Assembly (NCBI GenBank): GCA_019323015.1
Contig: JAHWHY010000012.1
Span: forward strand, 1 to 49,731
Length of the DNA: 49,731 bases
Direction of reading: 5' to 3'
From: Candidatus Woesearchaeota archaeon
Lineage (GTDB): Archaea > Nanobdellota > Nanobdellia > Woesearchaeales > ARS49
Position 1 is the stretch's first letter. Each line of letters starts with the position of its first letter. The notes under the pieces were generated by a model. It was not told the origin of the DNA. It was given only the letters and a program-made list of their open reading frames with translations, and did no database searches. Both the position numbers and the translations under genes were made by a program. Of this stretch, positions 9,050-17,835 are shown one piece after another.

Positions 9050-11821
9050 TTAAGTCGTGATATCATCACAAGCACTGCAGGTCCACTGACCTATGCCATC
9101 GCCGTGAGGACAGCAAGGATCACCTGCATTGCACAAGATGTCACCACAGCACTGCTTGCCATAGAATGAAGCAGGAACACCGCAATTACCATCTTCCTGG
9201 CAGACACCACTCATACAATCAAGGCCTGCATCACAATGCGTTCCTCTTGTTGAACTACCGTCATCACAATAACCTTCTGAACTGCACCTTGTTTCACAAG
9301 GACCGTCTGTTGCACACAAATTACCGGCAGTAGAAGAATCTGGAAGACACTCTGTTCCCTGACAGGTTGAACAACCATTGCCGCCGCAAACCTTGCCTTG
9401 CGCAACTGGATCTGCAACACAAGCAGCCTCTCCATTCTCTTCACCACAAGCCTGGCAAGTTCCGCACTCATCAAGGCTTCCTGAAAACTGCGCGCTATAA
9501 CCACAATCACCTGTCACGCAAACCTCACAAATATCGCAATCAGTATCCTTAAAGCCGTCATCTGCCTGAACACAAGCACCATTTTCACAAATCTGGCAAG
9601 CTCCTGCGCCACACTGATCACCATCCTCCTCAACATCCGGCATGCAAGCAGGCAGGCCATTCACCAAACCACAAGTCTGGCAGTCCCCACACAAACTTGA
9701 ATCAATCTCTGAAAAATCCTCTGGAATCTTGTCACAAACAGCATCAGCACTGCAGACATAACAAGGCACTGAACAGGCATAATCCTCTGCCAAACCGCCT
9801 TCTCCAAGAATACAAGCCTCAACACCCATGTTCACTCCATCACACACCATGCAATCACCAGGACAGTCATCAGGCATGCCCTGCGGAGCAGGCAAGGTGC
9901 ACGCTCCTGCATCATCACAAATCATGCAAACATCCTCTCCGCAAGAAGTGCCCATAAGAACAGGGATGCAAATCCAGCCATCACCATCCATTGCACACAT
10001 CTGGCACTCAGGACACTCAATAGGACAAAAAATATCCCCTTCAACACCCATGTGCTTGTTGTGCACTAACAAATTGTCTGCAAAAAAATTATTGTAAAAA
10101 TCAACCTGCTTCAGGTTATACGTCTGCACTGCACCAGGAACATACACCATGCTCTCTACCTCTGCCCAGGAATTACCTGAAGTAAACAAGAAATCACCAA
10201 TCTCCAATCCAAGAATAGGCTCATTTATTTCAGAATCCTCTTTAGCATGCTCCTTGTCAATAGCAGCCCAGGCAACAGTACCGTCTTTTTTCCTTGCCCT
10301 GAAAGGATGCTCATCAGTCACTTCAACCAAACCGTCATTAATCACATAAACACCCTCCCTGACAGGAGACTCAATCTCTGAAACCCTTGAGACAACCTGC
10401 CTGTCATTCTCTAAATCATAAGCAATCACTACCTGGCCAACCTCAACATCCTCAATGTTCACCTCACCACCAGGAGTCAGGACCTTTGTTCCTGCAGGAA
10501 AACAAGAGCTTCCTCCGCCTCCACCGCAGATAAAGGAATTCTCATCATTGCCATTAACCTTTGTCAATGAAGGAGTAGGACAGTCCATCCTCACACTAAC
10601 CCGAAGGCCAACCTCTCCTGTAAAAGGCTTTAATCCATCAGGAGACTCAATAGAAACACTTGGGTCTGAACAAGAATAAGTCAACAACAAGCCAAGCTTC
10701 TTGTTCAAGGCAAACTCCTCAACATGAAACAACTCAAACATCACATTGCTCGTGCACGTTCCATCCTCAAACTCAACAGACTCTGTCTCATCAACATCAA
10801 CATCAAGATTAATCCTCTGCTCCCTGTACGTTGCATCAATCTCAGGATCTGTAGTAGGGCACCCGCCTAATTCATCCTGCCCAGGATTTGGCAATGTAAA
10901 ATCATCATACCAAATCTTGTATTCGTAATTATACAAGACCTGGTCCCAATCCAGGGTGTCTGTCTTTCCCTGGTCCAAGTAAGAATCTGCTGCATAAGAA
11001 TAATCAATCTTTTCCTCATTCTCAATATGATACTTCTCAATCCTATACTCGCAGGTTATGCCAGTGCCCTCAAACTTTGCATTAAGCTCTTCCAAAGACT
11101 TGTCAAGAGCAGGATAAACATCCTCAATCTCAAGCTTCATCTCATCAATTGTTGCGTTCTTGATAAACCTTCCATTCTCGCTCCCAGGACAATCACAATC
11201 AGTGCTTATAGCCTGGCACGCCTTGTTCTCAAAAACCTCTGTGTAAATATTCTCTGTCAAGTGACCTGCATTATCCCTCATCCAATCATAAAAATTATTA
11301 TACATCAGCCAAACCTTAAACGGGTTAGTGTAACGGCTGCTGATATCCTGTTTCTCTGTGAATTCATCAGACTCAACACCAACAATATAATTACTTACAT
11401 CATAAGAAATACTGTCCATATTCAAGCCAGTTATCTCCAGGCCCGCAACATCATTCTTTATGTCAGGCATGTTAACAAACTTTCCCTGCTCTCTCAAAGC
11501 CTGAATATAATTCCTTATCCTTTCATTAACAAACCAGTCAACACTCTCATTAGCCTCATCAGTATAAGGAGGCAAAGGATAGTTGCAATACCAATACTTA
11601 TTGTTCTTTGAAAAACCATTCAAGGCAAAATCATTGATACCAAGACTAATCGCCCTTGACAAAGTTATAGCAGCCTCTGTACTAATCTCATTCTGCCTGC
11701 TCCTGTCAACCTCAAACTTATCATAGCTGTGCAGGGTGAACAAAGCACCTGCAACAACAGCCAACAAAGACACCAAAACAAGGGCAGCGGCACTGGCTTT
11801 AACATTCATTTTTTTTCTCAT
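9050..11821 (-). CDS. Large pilus-operon adhesin with internal Hint (intein-like) domain
   Basis: A 923-aa protein, last gene of the pilus operon. An N-terminal membrane segment (residues about 9-31) resembles a pilin or TadE leader. An extracellular region runs to about 435. A Hint domain spans C440 to N588: it begins SSCFPAGTKVLTPGG, has the block B motif VTDEHPF and ends LLVHN. The residue after HN is Lys, not Cys/Ser/Thr, so protein splicing is unlikely but self-cleavage, as in bacterial intein-like domains, is possible. Residues 595-923 are about ten Cys-rich units (CxxC, CQICENGAC, CQACGEENGEAAC). It starts one nt after the vWA gene stops. Probably a self-processing tip adhesin; the role is inferred. 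Confidence 0.8.
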   Translation of the reverse strand: MRKKMNVKASAAALVLVSLLAVVAGALFTLHSYDKFEVDRSRQNEISTEAAITLSRAISLGINDFALNGFSKNNKYWYCNYPLPPYTDEANESVDWFVNERIRNYIQALREQGKFVNMPDIKNDVAGLEITGLNMDSISYDVSNYIVGVESDEFTEKQDISSRYTNPFKVWLMYNNFYDWMRDNAGHLTENIYTEVFENKACQAISTDCDCPGSENGRFIKNATIDEMKLEIEDVYPALDKSLEELNAKFEGTGITCEYRIEKYHIENEEKIDYSYAADSYLDQGKTDTLDWDQVLYNYEYKIWYDDFTLPNPGQDELGGCPTTDPEIDATYREQRINLDVDVDETESVEFEDGTCTSNVMFELFHVEEFALNKKLGLLLTYSCSDPSVSIESPDGLKPFTGEVGLRVSVRMDCPTPSLTKVNGNDENSFICGGGGGSSCFPAGTKVLTPGGEVNIEDVEVGQVVIAYDLENDRQVVSRVSEIESPVREGVYVINDGLVEVTDEHPFRARKKDGTVAWAAIDKEHAKEDSEINEPILGLEIGDFLFTSGNSWAEVESMVYVPGAVQTYNLKQVDFYNNFFADNLLVHNKHMGVEGDIFCPIECPECQMCAMDGDGWICIPVLMGTSCGEDVCMICDDAGACTLPAPQGMPDDCPGDCMVCDGVNMGVEACILGEGGLAEDYACSVPCYVCSADAVCDKIPEDFSEIDSSLCGDCQTCGLVNGLPACMPDVEEDGDQCGAGACQICENGACVQADDGFKDTDCDICEVCVTGDCGYSAQFSGSLDECGTCQACGEENGEAACVADPVAQGKVCGGNGCSTCQGTECLPDSSTAGNLCATDGPCETRCSSEGYCDDGSSTRGTHCDAGLDCMSGVCQEDGNCGVPASFYGKQCCGDILCNAGDPCCPHGDGIGQWTCSACDDITT

Positions 11822-11822
11822 T

Positions 11823-13226
11823 TTAAGCCACCTCGTTCTTGTTTGGGTAAATAAATAGTTTAGCGTCAGTCATTAACTTATTAGGGAGTGGAAGGCTTCT
11901 CTCTGAAACAAACCGCGCAGCATAATCATACTCTTGCCCCAGCCTGAACTTATACTCCTCAATATTATCGTCAATAGCAGTGCTGATATCATACACAAGA
12001 TTCTGGATATCCTCCAGGTTGATGACTTTTCCAAAAGTCTCATCAGCAACATGATTCATCTGCTCAAGAATAACAGACTCACAGTCAGGATGAAAGCACA
12101 CGCCATTGTTAACAGAACACCCACCGCAAGCCGCCTCTGAACAGACATTACTTGTTGAGCGGCTGTTAACAATCTCAAAATAAGTATTAAACATAGGCTT
12201 GTAATCATAATCACAAGTAAAAGAATAAATCGGATTCACAATATGGCCATTAGCCTTTGCAACCTGAAGCGCTTTTTCAACAGAAGCAGAGGAACGCTCA
12301 GCAGGACAGCCTGTATTGCACAAGTCACACATCTTCTGCCTTGGAATATCACTAATGTGAAAACAAGCATCTGGAATAGAGCTCGTGGACAACTCATCAC
12401 TCACAGGAAACAATACAACAAGCCTGGCCATTCCCTTGTTATGAGCAGAAGCATAAGCAACACCAGCACCCCAGTCAGCCTCATAATAATCCTTCTCACC
12501 TGCCTTCCTTATATTCCTCACATAATCAACATCAGAATAAGGAGGAGTCACATTAAACTCAACCTTGTACTGGTCCTTGCTGTTAACATCATAAGTCTCA
12601 TTATTAAAATCATCAGGAGCAGCATACAACTCCTCTGCACCAATAACATAACAGGTAATGTCAGCGCGGTCAGTATTATAGATATCACACTTCTGCCTGT
12701 CTTTCAAGTCATACTTATTGCCAAGAATGTAAACATTAGCAACAACAATCTCCTCACCAGTCTCATAAATCTTTTTCTTCACACCCTCAATAATACTCGG
12801 CAATTCCTCTGCAAGCTGCTCTCTTTCATCCTGCAGAGAATTAGAGCCGTCAATCACAAAATTCAGACTCACTTCAATAATCTTAGGCTTAATCTCCATG
12901 TAATACCTGCCTTTTCCGATTGCAGCATCAAGAGTTGAAGTAAAAAACTCTCTTGTGTTTATGGTGGTGTTGCCAAAAGTCAAGTTATCCTGCCTATAGT
13001 ACAAAGCATCTGTGAGCAAATCTGAAAAAGAACGCATAGTAGTAGGCTCTGTGGCCTGAAGCAAGGCATTAAAATCAGAAGAGTAAGCCTCTTCAAGATA
13101 CTTGTTCTTTGTGAGCTCCATCTTGTCAACAGTGTGCCCTGTAAGATTATGAATCACGATAGCACCAGCTATCAAAAAAATAAACATAACAATTACACCG
13201 CCCATCACGTTCTCTGTAACACTCAT
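11823..13226 (-). CDS. Membrane-anchored von Willebrand A-like protein of the pilus operon
   Basis: A 467-aa protein with one N-terminal membrane segment (GGVIVMFIFLIAGAIVIHNL). A vWA-like MIDAS motif DxSxS is visible as VIDGSNSLQDE near residues 122-132, at the end of a beta strand (KIIEVSLNFVIDGS). A second strand, MARLVVLFPVSDEL, fits the Rossmann core. A Cys-rich insertion follows (CDLCNTGC, CSEAACGGCSVNNGVC). vWA proteins with an N-terminal anchor (TadG type) are common in Tad pilus loci, where they act as tip or minor pilins. ATGA overlap with the gene upstream indicates coupled translation. Confidence 0.7.
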   Translation of the reverse strand: MSVTENVMGGVIVMFIFLIAGAIVIHNLTGHTVDKMELTKNKYLEEAYSSDFNALLQATEPTTMRSFSDLLTDALYYRQDNLTFGNTTINTREFFTSTLDAAIGKGRYYMEIKPKIIEVSLNFVIDGSNSLQDEREQLAEELPSIIEGVKKKIYETGEEIVVANVYILGNKYDLKDRQKCDIYNTDRADITCYVIGAEELYAAPDDFNNETYDVNSKDQYKVEFNVTPPYSDVDYVRNIRKAGEKDYYEADWGAGVAYASAHNKGMARLVVLFPVSDELSTSSIPDACFHISDIPRQKMCDLCNTGCPAERSSASVEKALQVAKANGHIVNPIYSFTCDYDYKPMFNTYFEIVNSRSTSNVCSEAACGGCSVNNGVCFHPDCESVILEQMNHVADETFGKVINLEDIQNLVYDISTAIDDNIEEYKFRLGQEYDYAARFVSERSLPLPNKLMTDAKLFIYPNKNEVA

Positions 13227-13639
13227 AGGAAAATCTTTAACCTCCCCAAGCAGATTCTCTTGTCCTCCTGAATCGGAACAACATAAACAAAACTCTGGTC
13301 ATAACGCGAGTTATTCAAAAAATCATGAAAAGACTCATTACACTGGTTAATGCCAAGCTTTTCAATAGTGTAGCCCTGAATCATTGAAACATTGCAGGAC
13401 TCATTCAACTTGTTCTCATCAATAGTCTTGCCATAACAGCTGAACAAGACATTTTTTGCATCAGTGACAACAGAGTACTCATTAGCATCCTTTTCAATGC
13501 TTCTCTCAAAAGTCACAAGCATGTTCTGGTAAAACAAAACACCAATCGTAGCAACAAGGGCAACAATTATGAAAAAAAAGCTAGTCAAAACCGCGTATAC
13601 ACCGCGCCTATCACTCTGGGTAGAGCTGAACAGTTTCAT
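13223..13639 (-). CDS. Pilin-like small anchored protein
   Basis: A 138-aa protein from the ATG at 13639 (a TTG at 13648 would add three residues). A short charged stretch precedes one membrane segment (VLTSFFFIIVALVATIGVLF), then a mostly helical and polar outward domain with three Cys. The layout matches minor pilins or TadE-like proteins. It overlaps the end of the upstream gene by 29 nt and meets the vWA gene with a 4-nt overlap. No named family is recognised. Confidence 0.6.
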   Translation of the reverse strand: MKLFSSTQSDRRGVYAVLTSFFFIIVALVATIGVLFYQNMLVTFERSIEKDANEYSVVTDAKNVLFSCYGKTIDENKLNESCNVSMIQGYTIEKLGINQCNESFHDFLNNSRYDQSFVYVVPIQEDKRICLGRLKIFL

Positions 13640-14021
13640 TTTTCTCAATCACCAAATAAGTAATGTTTGAAAGGTCAAGCGAGATATTGAAATCATCCTC
13701 ACAAATGAACTCCTTGCACTCAAAATAAGTTGAATTGATGCAGACCTGATTATCCATTACAGTAAGGATTCCTTGCTCAATCATTGGATTGAACTTGGCC
13801 CTGTAATAATAACTGTTGCAGGCATTATTGATATTAGTTTGCACCTTTGTAAGATCCTGATGAATCACCTCAACAATCAACTGGCCAGGCTTGACCTGCG
13901 CTGCAACAAAACTAACGCAAATCAGGACAGCAAGCAGCAATCCAATCCAGGCAATTATGTTGCTTGCTGAATCCCCTTTCTTTCCCTTAATCCTCAAGTG
14001 AAATCTTTCTGATACCATCAT
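13611..14021 (-). CDS. Pilin-like small anchored protein
   Basis: A 136-aa protein beginning MMVSERFHLRIKGKKG, followed by a membrane segment (NIIAWIGLLLAVLICVSFVA) and an outward domain with four Cys (NNAC, QVC, FECKEFIC). The basic stretch directly before the hydrophobic core looks like a pilin leader. The ATG at 14021 gives the usual ATGA overlap with the upstream stop. Role by context: minor pilin or assembly factor of the Tad-like system. Confidence 0.6.
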   Translation of the reverse strand: MMVSERFHLRIKGKKGDSASNIIAWIGLLLAVLICVSFVAAQVKPGQLIVEVIHQDLTKVQTNINNACNSYYYRAKFNPMIEQGILTVMDNQVCINSTYFECKEFICEDDFNISLDLSNITYLVIEKNETVQLYPE

Positions 14022-14422
14022 CCAAGGCACTCCATCCTGACACCAGGGTCAAGCTTTTCAAAAAAACAATCATAATAATGAACCTTGAACCTCTCAGCCA
14101 AAGTCGTGTTAAGCGATAGCTCATAAGGCTCAAGCTCGCAATTGCACTGCACACAGTAACTCAACTCATCAGACAATTCACCGCAGATATTCTGCTTATA
14201 AGTGAAAATCCTTGCTTTAGTGGGAAGCTCTGCCCTTGCAGACAAAAAAGTCTCCTCACCAGCAGCACAAACAAAATTACACTGCCCCTCAAGCTTGTCA
14301 AGACTCTGCCTCAAGCCCCGCATAACAGAGTCCTCCTCATTAAGATAAACAACATGAATGATTATTCCAAGGCCTATCAAAACCGCAACAATGCCGAAGA
14401 ATAACCACACAGGCTGCTCCAT
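14018..14422 (-). CDS. Small anchored protein of the pilus operon
   Basis: A 134-aa protein starting MEQPVWLFFGIVAVLIGLGI, so the membrane segment begins at residue 5 with little positive charge before it, like TadE-type proteins. The outward part has about seven Cys (CNFVC, ICGELS, YCVQCNC, YDCFF, MEC), which suggests disulfides. It starts 2 nt after the upstream stop. No family is recognised. Confidence 0.55.
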   Translation of the reverse strand: MEQPVWLFFGIVAVLIGLGIIIHVVYLNEEDSVMRGLRQSLDKLEGQCNFVCAAGEETFLSARAELPTKARIFTYKQNICGELSDELSYCVQCNCELEPYELSLNTTLAERFKVHYYDCFFEKLDPGVRMECLG

Positions 14423-14424
14423 CT

Positions 14425-15009
14425 TTAACAGTGCAAGTCCTCTTTAAGCACAGTGAACCAGTGATACTCATCATTACTGTCTGCACAGGTTCCAGGCTGA
14501 ACCAATTCCTTAAGCCTTGCTGTGGCCTGCTCTGCACTAAAGCCAGACTTTACAAATGAATTGCAGAGTAAAGGAATACAGTCCTTCATTGTCCTTATAG
14601 GACCGCACTGGGTCACATGAGGGCAATAAATCGCATCTTCACAAGCAACCATTCCTGGAAGCAGGTTTGTCACACTGTCATCCAATAACTCATTGTTGTT
14701 AAGGTCAACACCAATACCATCAATATCACTGGTTACCTGCCTCATGCAGAACCTTGCCCTGTCTGTCAAAGAATCCCCTCTTGAACAAAGCATGTCACAC
14801 TTTTCCTTTGCCTTTGTAGTCAATTCATCAAGCTTTCTCTCTGCTTCAAGGTCTTTTAATTCCTTTGTTTTGTCAGATATCTGGCCCTGGAACATCTTCA
14901 GCAATACCAAGGCAACTGCAAGGATAACGAACAAGGCTATAAAAATCTCTATCGGCTTTTCACTTCCTTTTTTACTCAATGCCAGTTTTGTGTCAAATAC
15001 TCTATACAT
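14425..15009 (-). CDS. Cys-rich anchored protein of the pilus operon
   Basis: A 194-aa protein. A basic N-terminus (MYRVFDTKLALSKKGSEKP) precedes a hydrophobic segment (IEIFIALFVILAVALVLLKMF), which resembles a class III pilin leader (KKGSE before the core). A charged coiled-coil stretch follows (KTKELKDLEAERKLDELTTK), then a Cys-rich outward domain with at least ten Cys. It probably acts as a minor pilin or pilus-tip component; this is inferred from position and layout. Confidence 0.6.
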   Translation of the reverse strand: MYRVFDTKLALSKKGSEKPIEIFIALFVILAVALVLLKMFQGQISDKTKELKDLEAERKLDELTTKAKEKCDMLCSRGDSLTDRARFCMRQVTSDIDGIGVDLNNNELLDDSVTNLLPGMVACEDAIYCPHVTQCGPIRTMKDCIPLLCNSFVKSGFSAEQATARLKELVQPGTCADSNDEYHWFTVLKEDLHC

Positions 15010-15021
15010 TTTTCTCGCCTC

Positions 15022-15420
15022 CTAACCTTTTACCTTAATCTTATTATCAACAAAATCATAACCAATCCTCACTGCATTCTTTGCATTTGAAAGGTCAACA
15101 TCAATTGAATCCTCACTGTAAGGATATGCTGCAACAACCTCTGACTCTGAAGCAGAAACATCTCCTAACACAACAAAGCACACAGCAGACTCTGCCTCCT
15201 GATTATAGTACTTCTTGTAGCACTCTGCAGCAAGATTCGCCACACTTGTGCTCAAGACAGAGTCAAGCTCAATAATCTTCTCATCATCAACATCCTCATC
15301 ATTCCAGGCATCAAGCTTGGACTTTGAGTCAGTAATCATGTCACTTGCAAGATTGATTATCACAACACCAACTACAACAGCCACGAACAATGTTATTATC
15401 ACAGTTATAGGCATCTCCAT
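15022..15420 (-). CDS. Small anchored protein of the pilus operon
   Basis: A 132-aa protein: MEMPITVIITLFVAVVVGVV begins the membrane segment at once, followed by an acidic helical part (KLDAWNDEDVDDEKIIELDS) and a short beta-rich end. Two Cys are present. The layout matches its neighbours, so a minor-pilin family expanded within this operon is likely. Spacing to the next gene is 12 nt. Confidence 0.55.
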   Translation of the reverse strand: MEMPITVIITLFVAVVVGVVIINLASDMITDSKSKLDAWNDEDVDDEKIIELDSVLSTSVANLAAECYKKYYNQEAESAVCFVVLGDVSASESEVVAAYPYSEDSIDVDLSNAKNAVRIGYDFVDNKIKVKG

Positions 15421-15432
15421 ATTATCACCACA

Positions 15433-15864
15433 CTATATTGACAATACCAGTTTCTCCTCCTGGCATCTGGCATTAATCACAGCAGGCAGGGCAATGTCAT
15501 CCATCTCTAAATCCTCTCTCTCGCCGCACTCAAACTCAGCGCTCTGCAGAGACCTGCAGTAATTCAACTTCTTCAGCTCAGTGAAAATCTCTTCCTTGGT
15601 CAATTCCCCTTCCTCACTGACATAAAACGTGACAGACTTGTTCAGCATTCCAAAACCGCAGTCCTGCCATGCGTCATGCAATTCAGCCATGAAACCAAGC
15701 TTGTCAACTTTCTTGTAGCCAACCTCTGCATCATGCTCCTTGAAGACAATGCTTCTCACGTCTTCATAAGTCTGCTGAACATCCCAGTCAAGCAAAAACG
15801 TGATTATGAACCCGCCTACCAAAACCGCGATTCCAATGAAGACCACAATTTCCACAACCTCCAT
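15433..15864 (-). CDS. Small anchored protein of the pilus operon
   Basis: A 143-aa protein from the ATG at 15864 (MEVVEIVVFIGIAVLVGGFI). A longer frame reaches 15894 but would overlap the 35-aa gene, and the ATG directly after its stop codon, with GGAGGTTTTG nearby, is the better start. One membrane segment is followed by an outward helical domain with four Cys. Probable minor pilin or assembly subunit. Confidence 0.55.
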   Translation of the reverse strand: MEVVEIVVFIGIAVLVGGFIITFLLDWDVQQTYEDVRSIVFKEHDAEVGYKKVDKLGFMAELHDAWQDCGFGMLNKSVTFYVSEEGELTKEEIFTELKKLNYCRSLQSAEFECGEREDLEMDDIALPAVINARCQEEKLVLSI

Positions 15865-15865
15865 C

Positions 15866-15973
15866 TTAAACAAAACCTCCTGAATACAGGACATTTTTCA
15901 CTATCATTATCATCACTGCAACAGCAGCAATAGTTATTACCACACCCACTATCTTAAACAAGGTCTTGTTCAT
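15866..15973 (-). CDS. 35-aa single-span membrane microprotein
   Basis: A very short gene of 35 codons plus stop (MNKTLFKIVGVVITIAAVAV...). Its ATG overlaps the TGA of the TadC gene (ATGA), and its own stop lies 1 nt before the next ATG, so it sits exactly in the translational chain of the operon. It is almost entirely one membrane helix. It may be a tiny pilin (Flp pilins are similarly short) or an assembly peptide. The perfect coupling at both ends is the main evidence that it is real. Confidence 0.6.
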   Translation of the reverse strand: MNKTLFKIVGVVITIAAVAVMIMIVKNVLYSGGFV

Positions 15974-17835
15974 GCCAAAACCCCCTGAAACACAAAGTTC
16001 CTGAATAATATGAAACCAACAAACAAGATGACGGTATAGATTGCAAAGCCCATCAAGTTAGACTTCATAGACTTAATTGTCTGATACTTGTCATTCCCAA
16101 TCTTGATGTTAGAGGCAAAAATACTCAAGACAAGCATCATCTGAATCAAGTAAATACTCACAATCACCTCAATAACAGTTGGAGGAATAATCTTTGTAAT
16201 GTCAACAAGACTCAAGGCAGTTCCCTGTGTAACGCCAAGAGAGTTTTGTATGATTTCAAGCTGTTGAGTGATAAACCTCAGGCTCATGACAATGGCAAGA
16301 GACATTATGACTGCAGCAGCACTCAATAAAGGAGCAAGCATTGTCACGGTTATGTTTATCAAGCTGACTGTCTCTGCAAGCAAAGACTTAATGTAATCAT
16401 CCAGCTGAAAAATAGACAAGGTCTGCTTTCTCATCATCTTGGCAGCCCTTCCAGCACTAGCTTGCGAGATATCAGTAAAAGAAACAATCTGCGAAATATT
16501 ATTACTGACCTTTTTAGAAGGACAAATCTTAGGAAGAACCCTGCGCGTAAGATTCTTAATAGACTGCTTTGTAGTCCTCAATTTCTGAAACAATTTCCTG
16601 AAAATACCAACAACAGGGTGATCCTTAAAGCCATGAGTCTCATAATCATCAACAACATCAGGCAAGATGCTCTCCAATGAACGATTCAGGTTCAAATAAG
16701 TGGAAAAAATCTGAAGCAGGTGAGGAAAATCCTGTTCAGTATCATAAACATCCTGCCATAACTTCTTGTACATCTTTGTGTGATAATAAGCATACAAATA
16801 AATTGCAAGAATTATTCCCAAAGCAATCAGCCAGCAGATGAAAACAGACTGAAGAGCATACTCTCTTGCAGCAGTCTCAAGAATACTCAAATTAATAGTC
16901 CTCAAATGCATCACAGTAGGTATTGCAAACAATCCAATAATCACAGCACCTGCCCCATAAAGCCACAAAGGAACCTGCTTGTACTCTGGAGCATCCTCAA
17001 TCCTGATAGTATTAACCTGAATCCTTGAAGAGGCAAAATGAAGAGCCATGACCAATAGGATTGAAGGAAAAAACACATTATACACAAACGCGATAACAGG
17101 AGGCTGCACAATGTGCGGCATGAAAATAGAGAGCAACGGCAGAATCATCAGCGAGATTATCGGGAGCAGAACACCAACTGCAATCAATGTCTTTGCCTGT
17201 GAAGCCAGCTTTTCAGCAAAACGCTTTCCAGACTCGTGATAAGCAAGAATAATAGTCTCCAAAACCTCTTCAATGATATTATTTCTCTCTTTAGGAGGGC
17301 TCATTGAAGCTGTCTGCAAAAGCTTTAAAGCCTTTACAAACTCTGGATTGTTCTCATTCCAGACACCAATATAATCCTCAAGAGCATCACCAAGAGTTGT
17401 TTTCTCCTTGATGCGCAGTTTCTCAAAAATATCCTCAAACTGAAGCTTAAGAGTCCCTCTTAATTCATCCTTTGTATTAATCATTGCATACTCAAGGCTT
17501 GAATTCATTGAAATATAAGTTGAAATCTTCATTATCGCCCTGAGCATCTCTTCCTTGTAATCAATAATCTGCTTAGTATAGTGAATGCTTGTAGGGTAAA
17601 TATACAATGCAATAGCTGCAATAATTCCCAAGAAGAAAAATGCATACAGGAAAAACTTGGTAATAAAAGAAAACACAAAAGCAAGAACCATTGAAGTAAT
17701 CAAGACAGCAAGGCAGGTTGAGATAATCTCCTTTGAAGTGTATGGAAAAAGAATAAACTTTAGTTTTTCATCTGCCTTTTTCACGTGAAAACTCGGGATT
17801 CTCTTTCCAATTGAATAAATCTTAGTCCATTCCAT
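15970..17835 (-). CDS. TadC/FlaJ-type pilus assembly membrane protein
   Basis: A 621-aa polytopic inner-membrane platform protein of the GspF/TadC/FlaJ family. Two copies of the T2SF layout are visible: hydrophobic spans near 50-100, then a helical cytoplasmic part (SYAMINTKDELRGTLKLQFEDIF), spans near 225-280 and 300-400, a second cytoplasmic part (LEDSI/LNLNRSLESILPDVV), and C-terminal spans. It works with the TadA ATPase to assemble pilins. The ATG at 17835 (MEWTKIYSIG) is chosen; a longer frame to 17982 would overlap the ATPase gene by 161 nt and reads as its shadow. The real overlap is 14 nt. Confidence 0.8.
   Translation of the reverse strand: MEWTKIYSIGKRIPSFHVKKADEKLKFILFPYTSKEIISTCLAVLITSMVLAFVFSFITKFFLYAFFFLGIIAAIALYIYPTSIHYTKQIIDYKEEMLRAIMKISTYISMNSSLEYAMINTKDELRGTLKLQFEDIFEKLRIKEKTTLGDALEDYIGVWNENNPEFVKALKLLQTASMSPPKERNNIIEEVLETIILAYHESGKRFAEKLASQAKTLIAVGVLLPIISLMILPLLSIFMPHIVQPPVIAFVYNVFFPSILLVMALHFASSRIQVNTIRIEDAPEYKQVPLWLYGAGAVIIGLFAIPTVMHLRTINLSILETAAREYALQSVFICWLIALGIILAIYLYAYYHTKMYKKLWQDVYDTEQDFPHLLQIFSTYLNLNRSLESILPDVVDDYETHGFKDHPVVGIFRKLFQKLRTTKQSIKNLTRRVLPKICPSKKVSNNISQIVSFTDISQASAGRAAKMMRKQTLSIFQLDDYIKSLLAETVSLINITVTMLAPLLSAAAVIMSLAIVMSLRFITQQLEIIQNSLGVTQGTALSLVDITKIIPPTVIEVIVSIYLIQMMLVLSIFASNIKIGNDKYQTIKSMKSNLMGFAIYTVILFVGFILFRNFVFQGVLA

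Noticed and set aside
10058..10504. Intein splicing of the adhesin
   Set aside because: The residue after the terminal HN is Lys, so the +1 nucleophile needed for splicing is missing; the host region is also not a typical intein insertion site.
11027..11611. 194-codon plus-strand frame within the adhesin gene
   Set aside because: It is antisense to a well-supported coding frame, has no ribosome site or TATA box, and reads as an unbiased mixture.
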